Source: Bordetella parapertussis
Lineage (GTDB): Bacteria; Pseudomonadota; Gammaproteobacteria; Burkholderiales; Burkholderiaceae_C
Length of the DNA stretch: 61,888 nucleotides
Direction of reading: 5' to 3'
Assembly (NCBI GenBank): GCA_945861305.1
Contig: CAMATW010000012.1
Coordinates: forward strand, 1-61,888
The notes below the pieces were generated by a model that worked only from the letters and a program-made list of their open reading frames with translations, did not search any database and had not been told where the DNA came from. The position numbers and the translations under genes were made by a program. This document shows positions 34,203-41,284 of the stretch, one piece after another (position 1 is the stretch's first letter; the number at the start of each line of letters is the position of its first letter).

Positions 34203-36416
34203 ATGCCTGTTATCAATACAAACGTCAAAGCCTTGATGGCCAATGCGTCACTGCAGGCGAATGAACGACCCTTGTCCGTGGCAATGGAACAAATGTCAAC
34301 AGGTAAGCGCATCAATTCTTCAAGGGATGACGCAGCTGGGATGGCCATAGCCTCTTGGATGAACGCAGAAATCAGGTCGCTCAACCAAGCTGTGAGAAAC
34401 GCAGGTGACGCAGTTTCGTTGTTGCAAACTGCCGATGGCGCCACAGCCGAAATAAGCAATATGTTGCAACGCATGCGTGAAATATCGGTACTTTCTGTAA
34501 ACGATACTTTCAATGGGGTCCAACGCGGCTTCATGGACATGGAGTTTCAGCAATTAAAAAAACAAATAGTACAAATTGCTAACAATACCGAATGGAATGG
34601 TTTTCCCATACTGAACGGCAGCACAGGTGTACCCATTGGTCACCAGTCAAAAGCCACCGGCACGGGTACTTTTGGCACCTCATTGGCTGAGCTCCCTGCT
34701 ATCTCCGCCACGGACATGTCGATTAACGGCATAGCCATCGGTATCCCAAGCGCTTCAGATGACGCCGTGACAAATTGGGCAGCTGGTTCTGATAGCCGCG
34801 CATCCAGCGCTATCGCAAGAGCTGCAGCCATCAACGCAAAGACGCCCACTACCGGAGTGCGAGCCATCGCACAACCCACACTGCTGACAGGCACTGCCAT
34901 GGTCGTGGGGACGGCGGTTTCCACCGGCACGCTAACGATCAACGGCAAAAGCACGACGATCTCCACCGTAATCAGTGACACCAGCAGAACACGGGATCAA
35001 ATCGTAAGAGCCATCAACGCAATGACGCCTGACACAGGCGTGATTGCCAAAGACACGGGGCAAGACGTCAACGGTATTTTGCTAACGGCAACAGATGGCC
35101 GCAACATTCAGGTCACCCTGGCCTCAACCGATACCAACTTTGCCGCCCGCACGGGCTTGAAAGCGGGCATTCAAACTGGCGGGATTGCATTAACCACTGA
35201 ACGCGATAATCCCCTAAAGATTACCAGTCCCAGCGGATATATCTCAAGATGGGGCCTCAGCACAGGGGATTTTAGCGCACCCACCACAAGGGCGATGGTG
35301 CTGCAACGCTCTGTTTCCTCACCGAACACCACCTACATCCCCCTGAATGCGGGAGATCTTGTTATCAATGGTTTTGCGATTCGAGCCACGGTGGACAGCG
35401 ACGACGCGGTGTCAGTGGCCAAAAGCGGCGTAGGAAGTATCGACAGCAGCGACAAACGCAGCAGCGCGATTGCCTTGGCCATGGCGATTAATGAGCGGCA
35501 ATCTCAAACCAATGTCACTGCACTGGCACAAGGGCCTTTGCTACAGGGTGTGGCTATGACAATGGCCAACGGCGCGACAACTTTCATGATCAACAACTCA
35601 ACTGTCTCGGTGACACTCAGTGCTTCGCAAACTGCTGCACAGCGACTGTCTGCAGTGCTGGCAGCAGTGAATGCCGGCGTTGATACCCATGGCGTAAAGG
35701 CATCTCTGAATGACCTGGGCGGCGTCAACCTGACCACCGTCGATGGCCGTAATCTGTCCATAAAAATTGCCTTGGGGGCAGGAATGAGCAACGCCGATTT
35801 GGGATTAAACGCAGGCATTCCAAGCAGTTCAGGGGGCACGCCGCCGGAATACAAAACCTTTTATGGAAGCGTCACCCTTGAGTCCCGTCAGCCCTTCACC
35901 ATGACGCCCGGTGTCAATGGTTATTCAAGTACATCTAACTTTAAGGCCCTAGGCTTTTTAGAGGGCCATTACGGTTTCGAAAGCACCGGACAGTTGAGTT
36001 TTCAGGTTGGGGCTAGGCGCTATCAAACCATCAATATAGACATGCCCGACTTTGGCAGCCAAGGGGGTCTCACTGGACTGATCACGGCTGACGCTCAACT
36101 GGGTACCCCAATCGTTGGGATTGCCACCCCCGAAAGTGCAACAAAATCGATTGAATTGTTGGACCGCGTGATGCAAAAGGTCAACGAATCTCGCGCCACC
36201 ATGGGCGCAGTCACCAACCGCCTCAACCATGCCATGGACAATATCACCAACGTGTCCATGAACACCAGCAACTCACGCAGCAAAATAGAAGATACCGACT
36301 ACTCGCTGGCGTCTTCTGATCTGGCTCGCGCACAAATCATTCAGCAAGCAGCCACTGCTGTTTTGGCACAAGCCAACGCCAGTCAACAGATTGTTTTGAA
36401 GTTGTTGCAACAATAA
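34203..36416 (+). CDS. Flagellin 2 (long flagellin with IN motifs)
   Basis: Filament protein of 737 residues. The conserved N-terminal D0/D1 region (QMSTGKRINSSRDDAAGMAI; NTEWNGFPILNGSTG) and C-terminal region (NESRATMGAVTNRLNHAMDN; QQAATAVLAQANASQQIVLK) are intact. The ~490-residue insert carries flagellin IN-type motifs (DMSINGIAIG, DLVINGFAIR, TLTINGKSTT) and shares ATDGRN and DGRN-type segments with the giant flagellin, but lacks its four ~110-residue repeats. It is divergent from the giant flagellin gene and has its own sigma-54 promoter. A terminator hairpin begins right at its stop codon. Confidence 0.95.
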   Translation: MPVINTNVKALMANASLQANERPLSVAMEQMSTGKRINSSRDDAAGMAIASWMNAEIRSLNQAVRNAGDAVSLLQTADGATAEISNMLQRMREISVLSVNDTFNGVQRGFMDMEFQQLKKQIVQIANNTEWNGFPILNGSTGVPIGHQSKATGTGTFGTSLAELPAISATDMSINGIAIGIPSASDDAVTNWAAGSDSRASSAIARAAAINAKTPTTGVRAIAQPTLLTGTAMVVGTAVSTGTLTINGKSTTISTVISDTSRTRDQIVRAINAMTPDTGVIAKDTGQDVNGILLTATDGRNIQVTLASTDTNFAARTGLKAGIQTGGIALTTERDNPLKITSPSGYISRWGLSTGDFSAPTTRAMVLQRSVSSPNTTYIPLNAGDLVINGFAIRATVDSDDAVSVAKSGVGSIDSSDKRSSAIALAMAINERQSQTNVTALAQGPLLQGVAMTMANGATTFMINNSTVSVTLSASQTAAQRLSAVLAAVNAGVDTHGVKASLNDLGGVNLTTVDGRNLSIKIALGAGMSNADLGLNAGIPSSSGGTPPEYKTFYGSVTLESRQPFTMTPGVNGYSSTSNFKALGFLEGHYGFESTGQLSFQVGARRYQTINIDMPDFGSQGGLTGLITADAQLGTPIVGIATPESATKSIELLDRVMQKVNESRATMGAVTNRLNHAMDNITNVSMNTSNSRSKIEDTDYSLASSDLARAQIIQQAATAVLAQANASQQIVLKLLQQ

Positions 36417-36437
36417 AAAAAGGTCCTTGCGGACCTT
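36413..36437. terminator. Hairpin terminator after flagellin 2
   Basis: AAGGTCC-TTGC-GGACCTT, a 7-bp stem with seven A bases on the left. On the minus strand this is a perfect intrinsic terminator for the opposing TPR-like gene remnant; on the plus strand it may also stop flagellin transcription. The same hairpin recurs at 40564-40587. Confidence 0.75.
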
Positions 36438-36444
36438 GGTGGCA

Positions 36445-36610
36445 TCAGCTTTTGTTTTGGGACACTGGGTGGTGTGAGTCATTAAAGGTTTTTAAAAATG
36501 ACCGTTCAGACAACAACTCCGCATGGTCTGGGAAACATTGCAGGCCTTCTTTTACGACCTCAAAAGCCCTGCCTTGATCCGCAGACCCGCGCACGACGGA
36601 CTAGCCAGAT
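36445..36610 (-). pseudogene. 3' remnant of a third TPR-like flagellin-linked gene
   Basis: Read on the minus strand this encodes EGLQCFPDHAELLSERSFLK and then TFNDSHHPVSQNKS, ending at a TGA at 36445. It closely matches the C terminus of the intact gene at 40603-41073 (EGLQCFPDNAELLSERSFLK). Upstream of about 36590 the match continues weakly with indels and a stop, and is lost before 36649, where the G+C-rich island begins. So the 5' two thirds of the gene are gone. Confidence 0.8.
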
Positions 36611-36648
36611 GAGAACTTGTCCGTTTTGTAAAATTAGGGGTTTAGGCT

Positions 36649-37377
36649 CTACCCACCGCAGCTAGCCAGGTGCTCCTTCAGGGCAACGATGCCCATCACC
36701 CTGGCTTTCTTGCCCATTTTTTTATCCTTGTCTAGCCCCCCGACAGAGGCCCCAAATTGAGTCTCTCTGGCCAAAACGACTCGCTGCGCCTCGTCGTGGT
36801 CAAAGATGCCCACGAGTCCGAAAGCCAACCTCGCGCACTGGACCAGTGCCTTGTGCCTGAGCATGCGCCTGGGGTGCGTGAGCCAGGCCTGGCTCGTCCC
36901 CCTGACCTCGACCAGGTACTCGCGCAAGCGAGTTGGCACGCGCCTGTCCCATCTGTGCAGGGTGCACTCGACCCAGGCCGGCACGCCGTCGATAAGCTCG
37001 GATGACTCTCTGAACTGCATACCCGCGAAGGCCCTGTGCGTGTTGAGGATGCGGCTCCAGCCGTCGACGCCAACCACCACCAGGGCGGGGCCTACGAGCG
37101 GGTCCCCGCCACGCAGCATGTAGACCTCCCTGCCGAGGGGGTCAAGGCCGTGCCTCTCGCAGGCCAGGAGCAGCGCCTCGAGCTCGGCCTGGGACCATGT
37201 AATGAGCGCTGATAGCGAGGTCTGCGTGAGGGACTGCACGAATGACTCGGGGCTCATCCCGGAGCGCTCTAGGCAGCGCTTAAAGACCGTAAGCCCCATC
37301 GCCCTGACGTGTGCCGGTGTGTCCGTGCCGCCCTTCCCTGGCCCGCCGCATGGGCCTGTGCCTTGTTGGTCATGCAT
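36649..37377 (-). CDS. bet: Phage Bet/RecT-type single-strand annealing protein
   Basis: About 242 residues, starting at the ATG at 37377 that overlaps the exonuclease stop (ATGCATGA). Family features: the GLDPLGREVYMLRGG segment, the VVGVDGWSRILNTHRAFAGM core, WVECTLHR, and the C-terminal motif HPRRMLRHKALVQCARLAFG. Such proteins anneal complementary single strands during phage recombination and work with a 5'-3' exonuclease, here encoded directly upstream. A longer N-terminal extension of the frame overlaps the exonuclease gene and is rejected. The gene symbol is by family. Confidence 0.88.
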   Translation of the reverse strand: MHDQQGTGPCGGPGKGGTDTPAHVRAMGLTVFKRCLERSGMSPESFVQSLTQTSLSALITWSQAELEALLLACERHGLDPLGREVYMLRGGDPLVGPALVVVGVDGWSRILNTHRAFAGMQFRESSELIDGVPAWVECTLHRWDRRVPTRLREYLVEVRGTSQAWLTHPRRMLRHKALVQCARLAFGLVGIFDHDEAQRVVLARETQFGASVGGLDKDKKMGKKARVMGIVALKEHLASCGG

Positions 37378-38449
37378 GGGCGAGGCCCCCCAGCTGAAGG
37401 CGCCTGGCGGGCACGCCCTCGAGCAGGTAGTCGGCCACGAGCTCAGGCCTGTCGCGCCTGAGTCTCGCAAGGTCCACGCGGCGTGCAGGGGCCGAGGTGC
37501 GCCAGGTGGCGAGCGTCCGGCCACCGTGGGTGAGCCGCTCGGCACCGCCTATGAGCACAGAGATGCGGTCCTTGATCGCCTCGGACTCCTGCTCGAGCCG
37601 CTTGGACAGGTCGTTTATTCGACGCAGCCTTCTAAGCTGCCCAAGGGTCGCCTCGTCGGCCTCGATTTGTGAGCCCTTAGTCTCCCTTGGGTGCAGGAGC
37701 TCGACATCCTTGCGGGTGGTGGGCTCGGGCGGCCTACCCGTCATGACGTGGTCGTCCCAGAATGTGAGCGCGGCTCGCACCAGAGCGTCGCCCAGCGCGG
37801 GGTCGTGCGTTACCCTGTAGACCCTCAGGTCGCTGTTGCCCAGAAGCACGGCGAGGTGGGCCTCCTCGCAGCCCGTGATGGTGGTGTACCAGGCGCACTG
37901 GGCCAGGTACGAGGCGGGCACCTCGTCGCTCCAGGGCCTGCCCCACTCGCCCGCGTTGAATGCGCTTGCGGTCTTGCACTCAAGCAGGGTGCGGGTGCAC
38001 ACACGACCCTCAACATCAATCACGCCGGAGCTGTCTGTGCTCACAAGGCGGTCCACGTGGGCGAAGAGGTGACGGTGCGTGGGATGGAAGAGGGTCCGAC
38101 GGTGCTCGTGCGTCGTGTGCCCGGTGAGCCGCTCGTACTCCTGGGCGACGAAGGGCTCCAAGTGCTGGCCGAAGCGCAGGTGGATCCCTCCCTCGGCCTC
38201 ATCTAAGGGGGCCGCGCCCGAGGGCTTCCCCTCTAAACATTCCTCATCGACATCGTTTGTTGGCGGCCAGCTTAAGTCCCCCATCACCTTTGCTACCGGG
38301 CAATCGGCGCCGACCTTCTCCAGCCAGACCTGCAGCGGGCTGCGGTAGGGCGAGAGACCCAGGATCGCCCCCACATCCGACCCGCCCAGCCCCCAGGGGC
38401 GCACTAACGCCCCAGCCCTGACCCCGACATTTGCTGCTTGCATAGACAA
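37370..38449 (-). CDS. YqaJ-type (lambda Exo-like) viral exonuclease
   Basis: 359 residues of the PD-(D/E)XK YqaJ recombinase family. GGSDVGAILGLSPYRSPLQV is the typical N-terminal helix-turn segment. LRFGQHLEPFVAQEYERLTG carries the conserved Glu, and HVDRLV followed by LLECKTASAF gives the catalytic D...ExK. QCAWYTTITGCEEAHLAVLL is the conserved C-terminal core. The enzyme would resect double-strand ends for the annealase encoded next. A second in-frame ATG lies at 38443. Its promoter carries a palindrome probably bound by the adjacent repressor. Confidence 0.9.
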   Translation of the reverse strand: MSMQAANVGVRAGALVRPWGLGGSDVGAILGLSPYRSPLQVWLEKVGADCPVAKVMGDLSWPPTNDVDEECLEGKPSGAAPLDEAEGGIHLRFGQHLEPFVAQEYERLTGHTTHEHRRTLFHPTHRHLFAHVDRLVSTDSSGVIDVEGRVCTRTLLECKTASAFNAGEWGRPWSDEVPASYLAQCAWYTTITGCEEAHLAVLLGNSDLRVYRVTHDPALGDALVRAALTFWDDHVMTGRPPEPTTRKDVELLHPRETKGSQIEADEATLGQLRRLRRINDLSKRLEQESEAIKDRISVLIGGAERLTHGGRTLATWRTSAPARRVDLARLRRDRPELVADYLLEGVPARRLQLGGLAHA

Positions 38450-38472
38450 CCCCTAAAAATGATTAGGGAACA

Positions 38473-38502
38473 ATTGTATCTATAAAAGATACAAAATGTC
38501 AA
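38473..38502 (-). promoter_or_regulatory. Promoter with embedded operator for the exonuclease-annealase pair
   Basis: On the minus strand a -35 TTGACA (38502-38497) and -10 TACAAT (38478-38473) are 18 bp apart. The inverted repeat TTGTATC-N7-GATACAA (38474-38494) fills the spacer and overlaps the -10 box. This is a typical repressor-controlled layout; the CI-like protein encoded immediately upstream is the obvious candidate. Confidence 0.6.
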
Positions 38503-38512
38503 CAACAAAGAA

Positions 38513-39142
38513 TCAATCTACCTTCTGATCGCTGCCCTGCTTGAGCCGTGTGACTTGGACCGACTCCAGCGCCACGCCCAGCACGACCAGGTAGTCGCCC
38601 TCCTGATACATGTCCTTGTTGCCGATGAAGGCCTGGTAGTACCTCGCCCCCTCCCTCACCTTGGCGTAGAGCAGATGGCAGTCGCCCCTAGCGTCGTGGG
38701 CGTAGATCAGGTCGTCCGTCGTGTGGGGCAGAGCCGGGTCGAAGAGTACGAGGGAGCCCGACTGGATGCCGGTCAGCCAAAGGTTCTTGACCTCGCGGGT
38801 CTCAAAGCGCATGAAGTAGGCCCCTTCCGAGACGCTGCGGGGGGTCGGGTAGGAGCCGTCGGTCGGTCGCCGCAGCCGGTAGACGAAGTCCTCAACTCGT
38901 GTGTACTTGGCGTAGTCGACGACGGGGAGCCGCCTCACGGGGGGGCCAGCGCCCTCGCTAAGTAGGTGGGCGACGGGCACGCCAAAGAGCTGTGCGAGCT
39001 GATCTAGCCTTGAGTGCTCGGGGTGGGTGTGCCCCTGCTCCCACTTGGAGACCGAGGCGCGGGTCACGCCAAGTTGGCTCGCGACCTCCTGGAGCGTCAG
39101 GCCCATGGCCAGCCGCAGCTCACGTATCCTTTGGCTGATCAT
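38513..39142 (-). CDS. CI-like repressor (XRE helix-turn-helix plus S24-type domain)
   Basis: 209 residues. The N-terminal XRE helix-turn-helix (residues ~3-60; LQEVASQLGVTRASVSKWEQ) is followed by a C-terminal LexA/S24-like region (YFMRFETREVKNLWLTGIQS, LVLFDPALPHTTDDLIYAHD, YLVVLGVALESV). I do not see a clear catalytic Ser/Lys pair, so self-cleavage is uncertain. It probably controls the exonuclease-annealase operon through the palindrome at 38474-38494. Same strand as its targets, 63 bp upstream of the exonuclease gene. Confidence 0.85.
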   Translation of the reverse strand: MISQRIRELRLAMGLTLQEVASQLGVTRASVSKWEQGHTHPEHSRLDQLAQLFGVPVAHLLSEGAGPPVRRLPVVDYAKYTRVEDFVYRLRRPTDGSYPTPRSVSEGAYFMRFETREVKNLWLTGIQSGSLVLFDPALPHTTDDLIYAHDARGDCHLLYAKVREGARYYQAFIGNKDMYQEGDYLVVLGVALESVQVTRLKQGSDQKVD

Positions 39143-39203
39143 GGCCCATCATAGCCAGCCCAGATGCTGGGCGGCAAGTACCCAGGATGCAGGACCGGGC
39201 TAC

Positions 39204-39222
39204 GGCCACGCCAGGCGTGGCC
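39204..39222. repeat. Perfect palindrome upstream of the repressor gene
   Basis: GGCCACGCC-A-GGCGTGGCC, a 9-bp inverted repeat with a one-base centre, within a wider CGGG...CCCG frame. It lies 62 bp upstream of the repressor start, in the 189-bp gap before the unknown gene. It may be a hairpin or an autoregulatory operator. A second small dyad CCCAG-ATG-CTGGG lies near 39159. Confidence 0.5.
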
Positions 39223-39331
39223 CGATGGAACCCTTAAAAGGCGCACTGCCAACGCCTAGGGCCCTGTTCCAGCCAAAGGCCGAGACTTTTTTTTGGTCGC
39301 GGGAGGGGGCCCAGGCACGCCACCCGCAGCC

Positions 39332-40333
39332 TCAGTCCCAGGGGCCCTCTTTCAGCTCCCTCGCTGTCCTGATGCTTGTGAGGCTATCGCGCAGCCCGCG
39401 CTGCACGCTTGACTTCGCCCTGGACATGCGCTCGTCGGTCAGTACCGCGACTGTGCGCTCGTTCTTGAGGTCGTTCACGGCGTCAAGGATGCGCCCCTGG
39501 TTCCTCAGGAGCCAGTAGGCTACAAGCGCGGAGGCCTGCCCGCCCTCACTGATGCGCCGCCCAAGGTAGCTCAGTCCCTGCCTGGCCTCGAGCATCACCA
39601 CGTCCATCTCCTGGAAGAAATGCTCGTGCATGAGGTCGCTCAGGCCCGGAAGGGCGAGGAGCTCGCACGCGCGCTCGTACAGCTGCGCCACGCGCTGGTC
39701 GGGCAGTGTCTCCAACGACCGCGGGGGCTTGGCTCCCGACTTTGTGCCGCCACCCTGGCCCGAGCCCTTTGCCCCGGGCGGCTTGGCCAGCACCCGCCAG
39801 GCCCTGAGCAGCTGGGCCCGAAGCACGCCCTGGGCGTGCAGCGTGCCCAGCACCTCCAGGTGCGTCTCGGCCCAGGGGAAGTCCAGCCTGCGAGACAGCT
39901 CCATTAGGCTCACCCCATCGTGCTCGGCCCTGTAGATCTGGTCACGCTCGTAGGCGTTGAGGGTCTGCATCTTGGCAAGCTCGTGCGCGACGTCCTGGCA
40001 CAGCGTCATGGCGATCTCGCCCAGCGGCTTGAGCTCCTGCACCACGCCAAGAAGCTTCTCGTGGTAGACGTCCGACTGCCTGGGCTGGGCAATGTAGGCG
40101 CCGTGCTTGAGTGAGTTTTCCGCGGCCATAGCGCGGCCCGCTGCGGTCCTTGGGCCACCGCTTCGGGTGCTGGATGGGCGCTTAATGAGCTTGTCCTTAT
40201 GCAGCCCTCTGATCTCGCCAGGTAGCGGCCCCTTCGGGGTGCGTGCAACTTCAACCGCGACGTCAGCCCTCTCCGCACCCACCTGGATCCTGGCCCCCTT
40301 TGGACCAGGGTCATTTGCCTCTTTATCAGACAT
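39332..40333 (-). CDS. Phage-type protein of unknown function (GPRTAAGRA/NSLKHGAY motif)
   Basis: 333 residues. The N-terminal region carries a GGPRTAAGRAMAAENSLKHG motif, often seen in unassigned proteins of phages and genomic islands. The middle (about 95-190) and C-terminal (about 225-320) parts are helical and soluble. No enzyme motif is recognised. It is the most upstream gene of the island and has a promoter with a large inverted repeat. A DNA-binding or phage-regulatory role is only a guess from context. Confidence 0.6.
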   Translation of the reverse strand: MSDKEANDPGPKGARIQVGAERADVAVEVARTPKGPLPGEIRGLHKDKLIKRPSSTRSGGPRTAAGRAMAAENSLKHGAYIAQPRQSDVYHEKLLGVVQELKPLGEIAMTLCQDVAHELAKMQTLNAYERDQIYRAEHDGVSLMELSRRLDFPWAETHLEVLGTLHAQGVLRAQLLRAWRVLAKPPGAKGSGQGGGTKSGAKPPRSLETLPDQRVAQLYERACELLALPGLSDLMHEHFFQEMDVVMLEARQGLSYLGRRISEGGQASALVAYWLLRNQGRILDAVNDLKNERTVAVLTDERMSRAKSSVQRGLRDSLTSIRTARELKEGPWD

Positions 40334-40357
40334 AAGCCAGCCTTATACAGTTTCGAG

Positions 40358-40394
40358 TTGAATTGCATTATCCTTAGCAGAAGGATATATTCAA
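40358..40394 (-). promoter_or_regulatory. Promoter with nested inverted repeats upstream of the unknown island gene
   Basis: On the minus strand a -35 TTGAAT (40394-40389) and -10 GATAAT (40372-40367) are separated by 16 bp. The inverted repeat TATCCTT-N5-AAGGATA fills the spacer and an outer pair TTGAAT...ATTCAA encloses it. This suggests an operator, and it lies close to the right island boundary, so an attachment site is an alternative. Confidence 0.5.
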
Positions 40395-40449
40395 GTCCCG
40401 TCGGGTAAGTAAACTGAAATCGAGCAAGACTCTAATGTGACAAAGTTGA

Positions 40450-40565
40450 AAGCTGGCGAGACAGCCGGCTTGGCGCGTGTCCAAATCTTTCACTAAGCAG
40501 CCACCGCCGTACTGGCTCAAGCCAACGCCAGACAACAGATCGTTTTGAAGTAGCTACAACAATAA
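40450..40565 (+). pseudogene. 3' remnant of a third flagellin gene
   Basis: In the flagellin frame the sequence reads AATAVLAQANARQQIVLK, a stop, LQQ and the final stop. It matches the end of flagellin 2 (AATAVLAQANASQQIVLK) but has stop codons inside. Weak similarity extends left to about 40450 and then ends at the island. It is followed by the same terminator hairpin as flagellin 2, so an entire flagellin gene once preceded it. Confidence 0.8.
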
Positions 40566-40587
40566 AAAAAGGTCCTTGCGGACCTTT
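40564..40587. terminator. Hairpin terminator of TPR-like paralog 2
   Basis: AAGGTCC-TTGC-GGACCTT with a run of A bases on its left, hence a T-run on the minus strand after the TPR-like gene at 40603. It is a duplicate of the hairpin after flagellin 2 (36413-36437). Confidence 0.75.
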
Positions 40588-40602
40588 CTGACCTTGGTGA
40601 GA

Positions 40603-41073
40603 TTAGCTTTTGCTTTGGGACACTGGGTGGTGAGAGTCATTAAAGGTTTTTAAAAATGACCTTTCAGACAACAACTCCGCATTGTCTGGAAAACATTGCA
40701 AGCCCTCCTCTACGACCTCATAAGCCCTGGCTGGGTCCAGATTACAACGCAGGGACCTTGCCAAAATAACAAACGTTAAAACCGGTGAATTCGCACCTTG
40801 CATGCGTTTGAGCTCTTCGAGCAACTCAACTGCTAAAGACCAATCTTGCCTGGTACTCGCCAACAAGCCCGTGACGGCCAATATGTCCTCCGAATAAGGG
40901 TAAAGGTTGAGTGCTGCCTCACCCATCAGGTATGCGAACTCATCTTTGCCATCGCGCATCAAAGCTTGGATGGTTTGGCAGATTTCGGAAGGTGTATAGC
41001 GCGATAAATCTCGCTCGTTGACCATGGCGCCAAGCTGTTGCTTGGTTGAAATTTCTTGAAGCAATAATGACAT
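40603..41073 (-). CDS. TPR-like helical protein linked to flagellin genes (paralog 2)
   Basis: 156-residue helical protein, paralog of the gene at 33352-33822. Shared features are NLYPYSEDILAVTGLLASTR, DWSLAVELLEELKRMQG, and RSLRCNLDPARAYEVVEEGL. Cytoplasmic by composition. It is transcribed toward the flagellin remnant from a sigma-54 promoter 36 bp upstream of its start, and is divergent from maf. The recurrent pairing of this family with flagellin genes (two intact copies, one remnant) suggests it serves the flagellin, for example in export or glycosylation. That is inference. Confidence 0.8.
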   Translation of the reverse strand: MSLLLQEISTKQQLGAMVNERDLSRYTPSEICQTIQALMRDGKDEFAYLMGEAALNLYPYSEDILAVTGLLASTRQDWSLAVELLEELKRMQGANSPVLTFVILARSLRCNLDPARAYEVVEEGLQCFPDNAELLSERSFLKTFNDSHHPVSQSKS

Positions 41074-41108
41074 TTGGTGTCCTCACTCAATAGACTGACC
41101 ATCACTTA

Positions 41109-41124
41109 TGCAAAGAACATGCCA
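41109..41124 (-). promoter_or_regulatory. Sigma-54 promoter of TPR-like paralog 2
   Basis: Minus-strand TGGCATGTTCTTTGCA has the -24/-12 elements with GG-N10-GC spacing. Expected start near 41099, about 26 nt upstream of the ATG at 41073. Confidence 0.75.
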
Positions 41125-41284
41125 TCTGCGCTTGCCAAGCTTATACACAGGCATGCGACTTGCTAATCAACACAAGAAACGAATCAACATCGAGACATTT
41201 ACTTTTGAACTAATTAAAGCTTTGAAATAACCTTTAATGATTCAACATGGATGTCGACTTCTTGACAATAATCAAAACAATCCA

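Larger units (their letters stand above)
36620..40445. mobile_element. G+C-rich phage-type island between flagellin remnants
   Basis: A ~3.8-kb block with four minus-strand genes: Bet/RecT-like annealase, YqaJ-type exonuclease, CI-like repressor and one unknown. It is clearly richer in G and C than the flagellar and sugar genes, and its codon use differs. It is bounded left by a truncated TPR-like gene and right by a decayed flagellin 3' end. No integrase, transposase, packaging or structural gene is present, and no short target duplication was found. The exact ends are uncertain by some tens of bases. Confidence 0.6.

Noticed and set aside
37378..37545. N-terminal extension of the annealase frame
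   Set aside because: It overlaps the exonuclease gene fully, while the ATG at 37377 gives a normal overlap and normal family length.
36620..40445. Complete prophage
   Set aside because: Only recombination and repressor genes are present; no integrase, replication, packaging or capsid genes.
36413..40587. Island flanks as target-site duplications of a transposon
   Set aside because: The matching flanks are over 150 bp, contain recognisable gene ends and are clearly diverged from each other; they are paralogous gene remnants.
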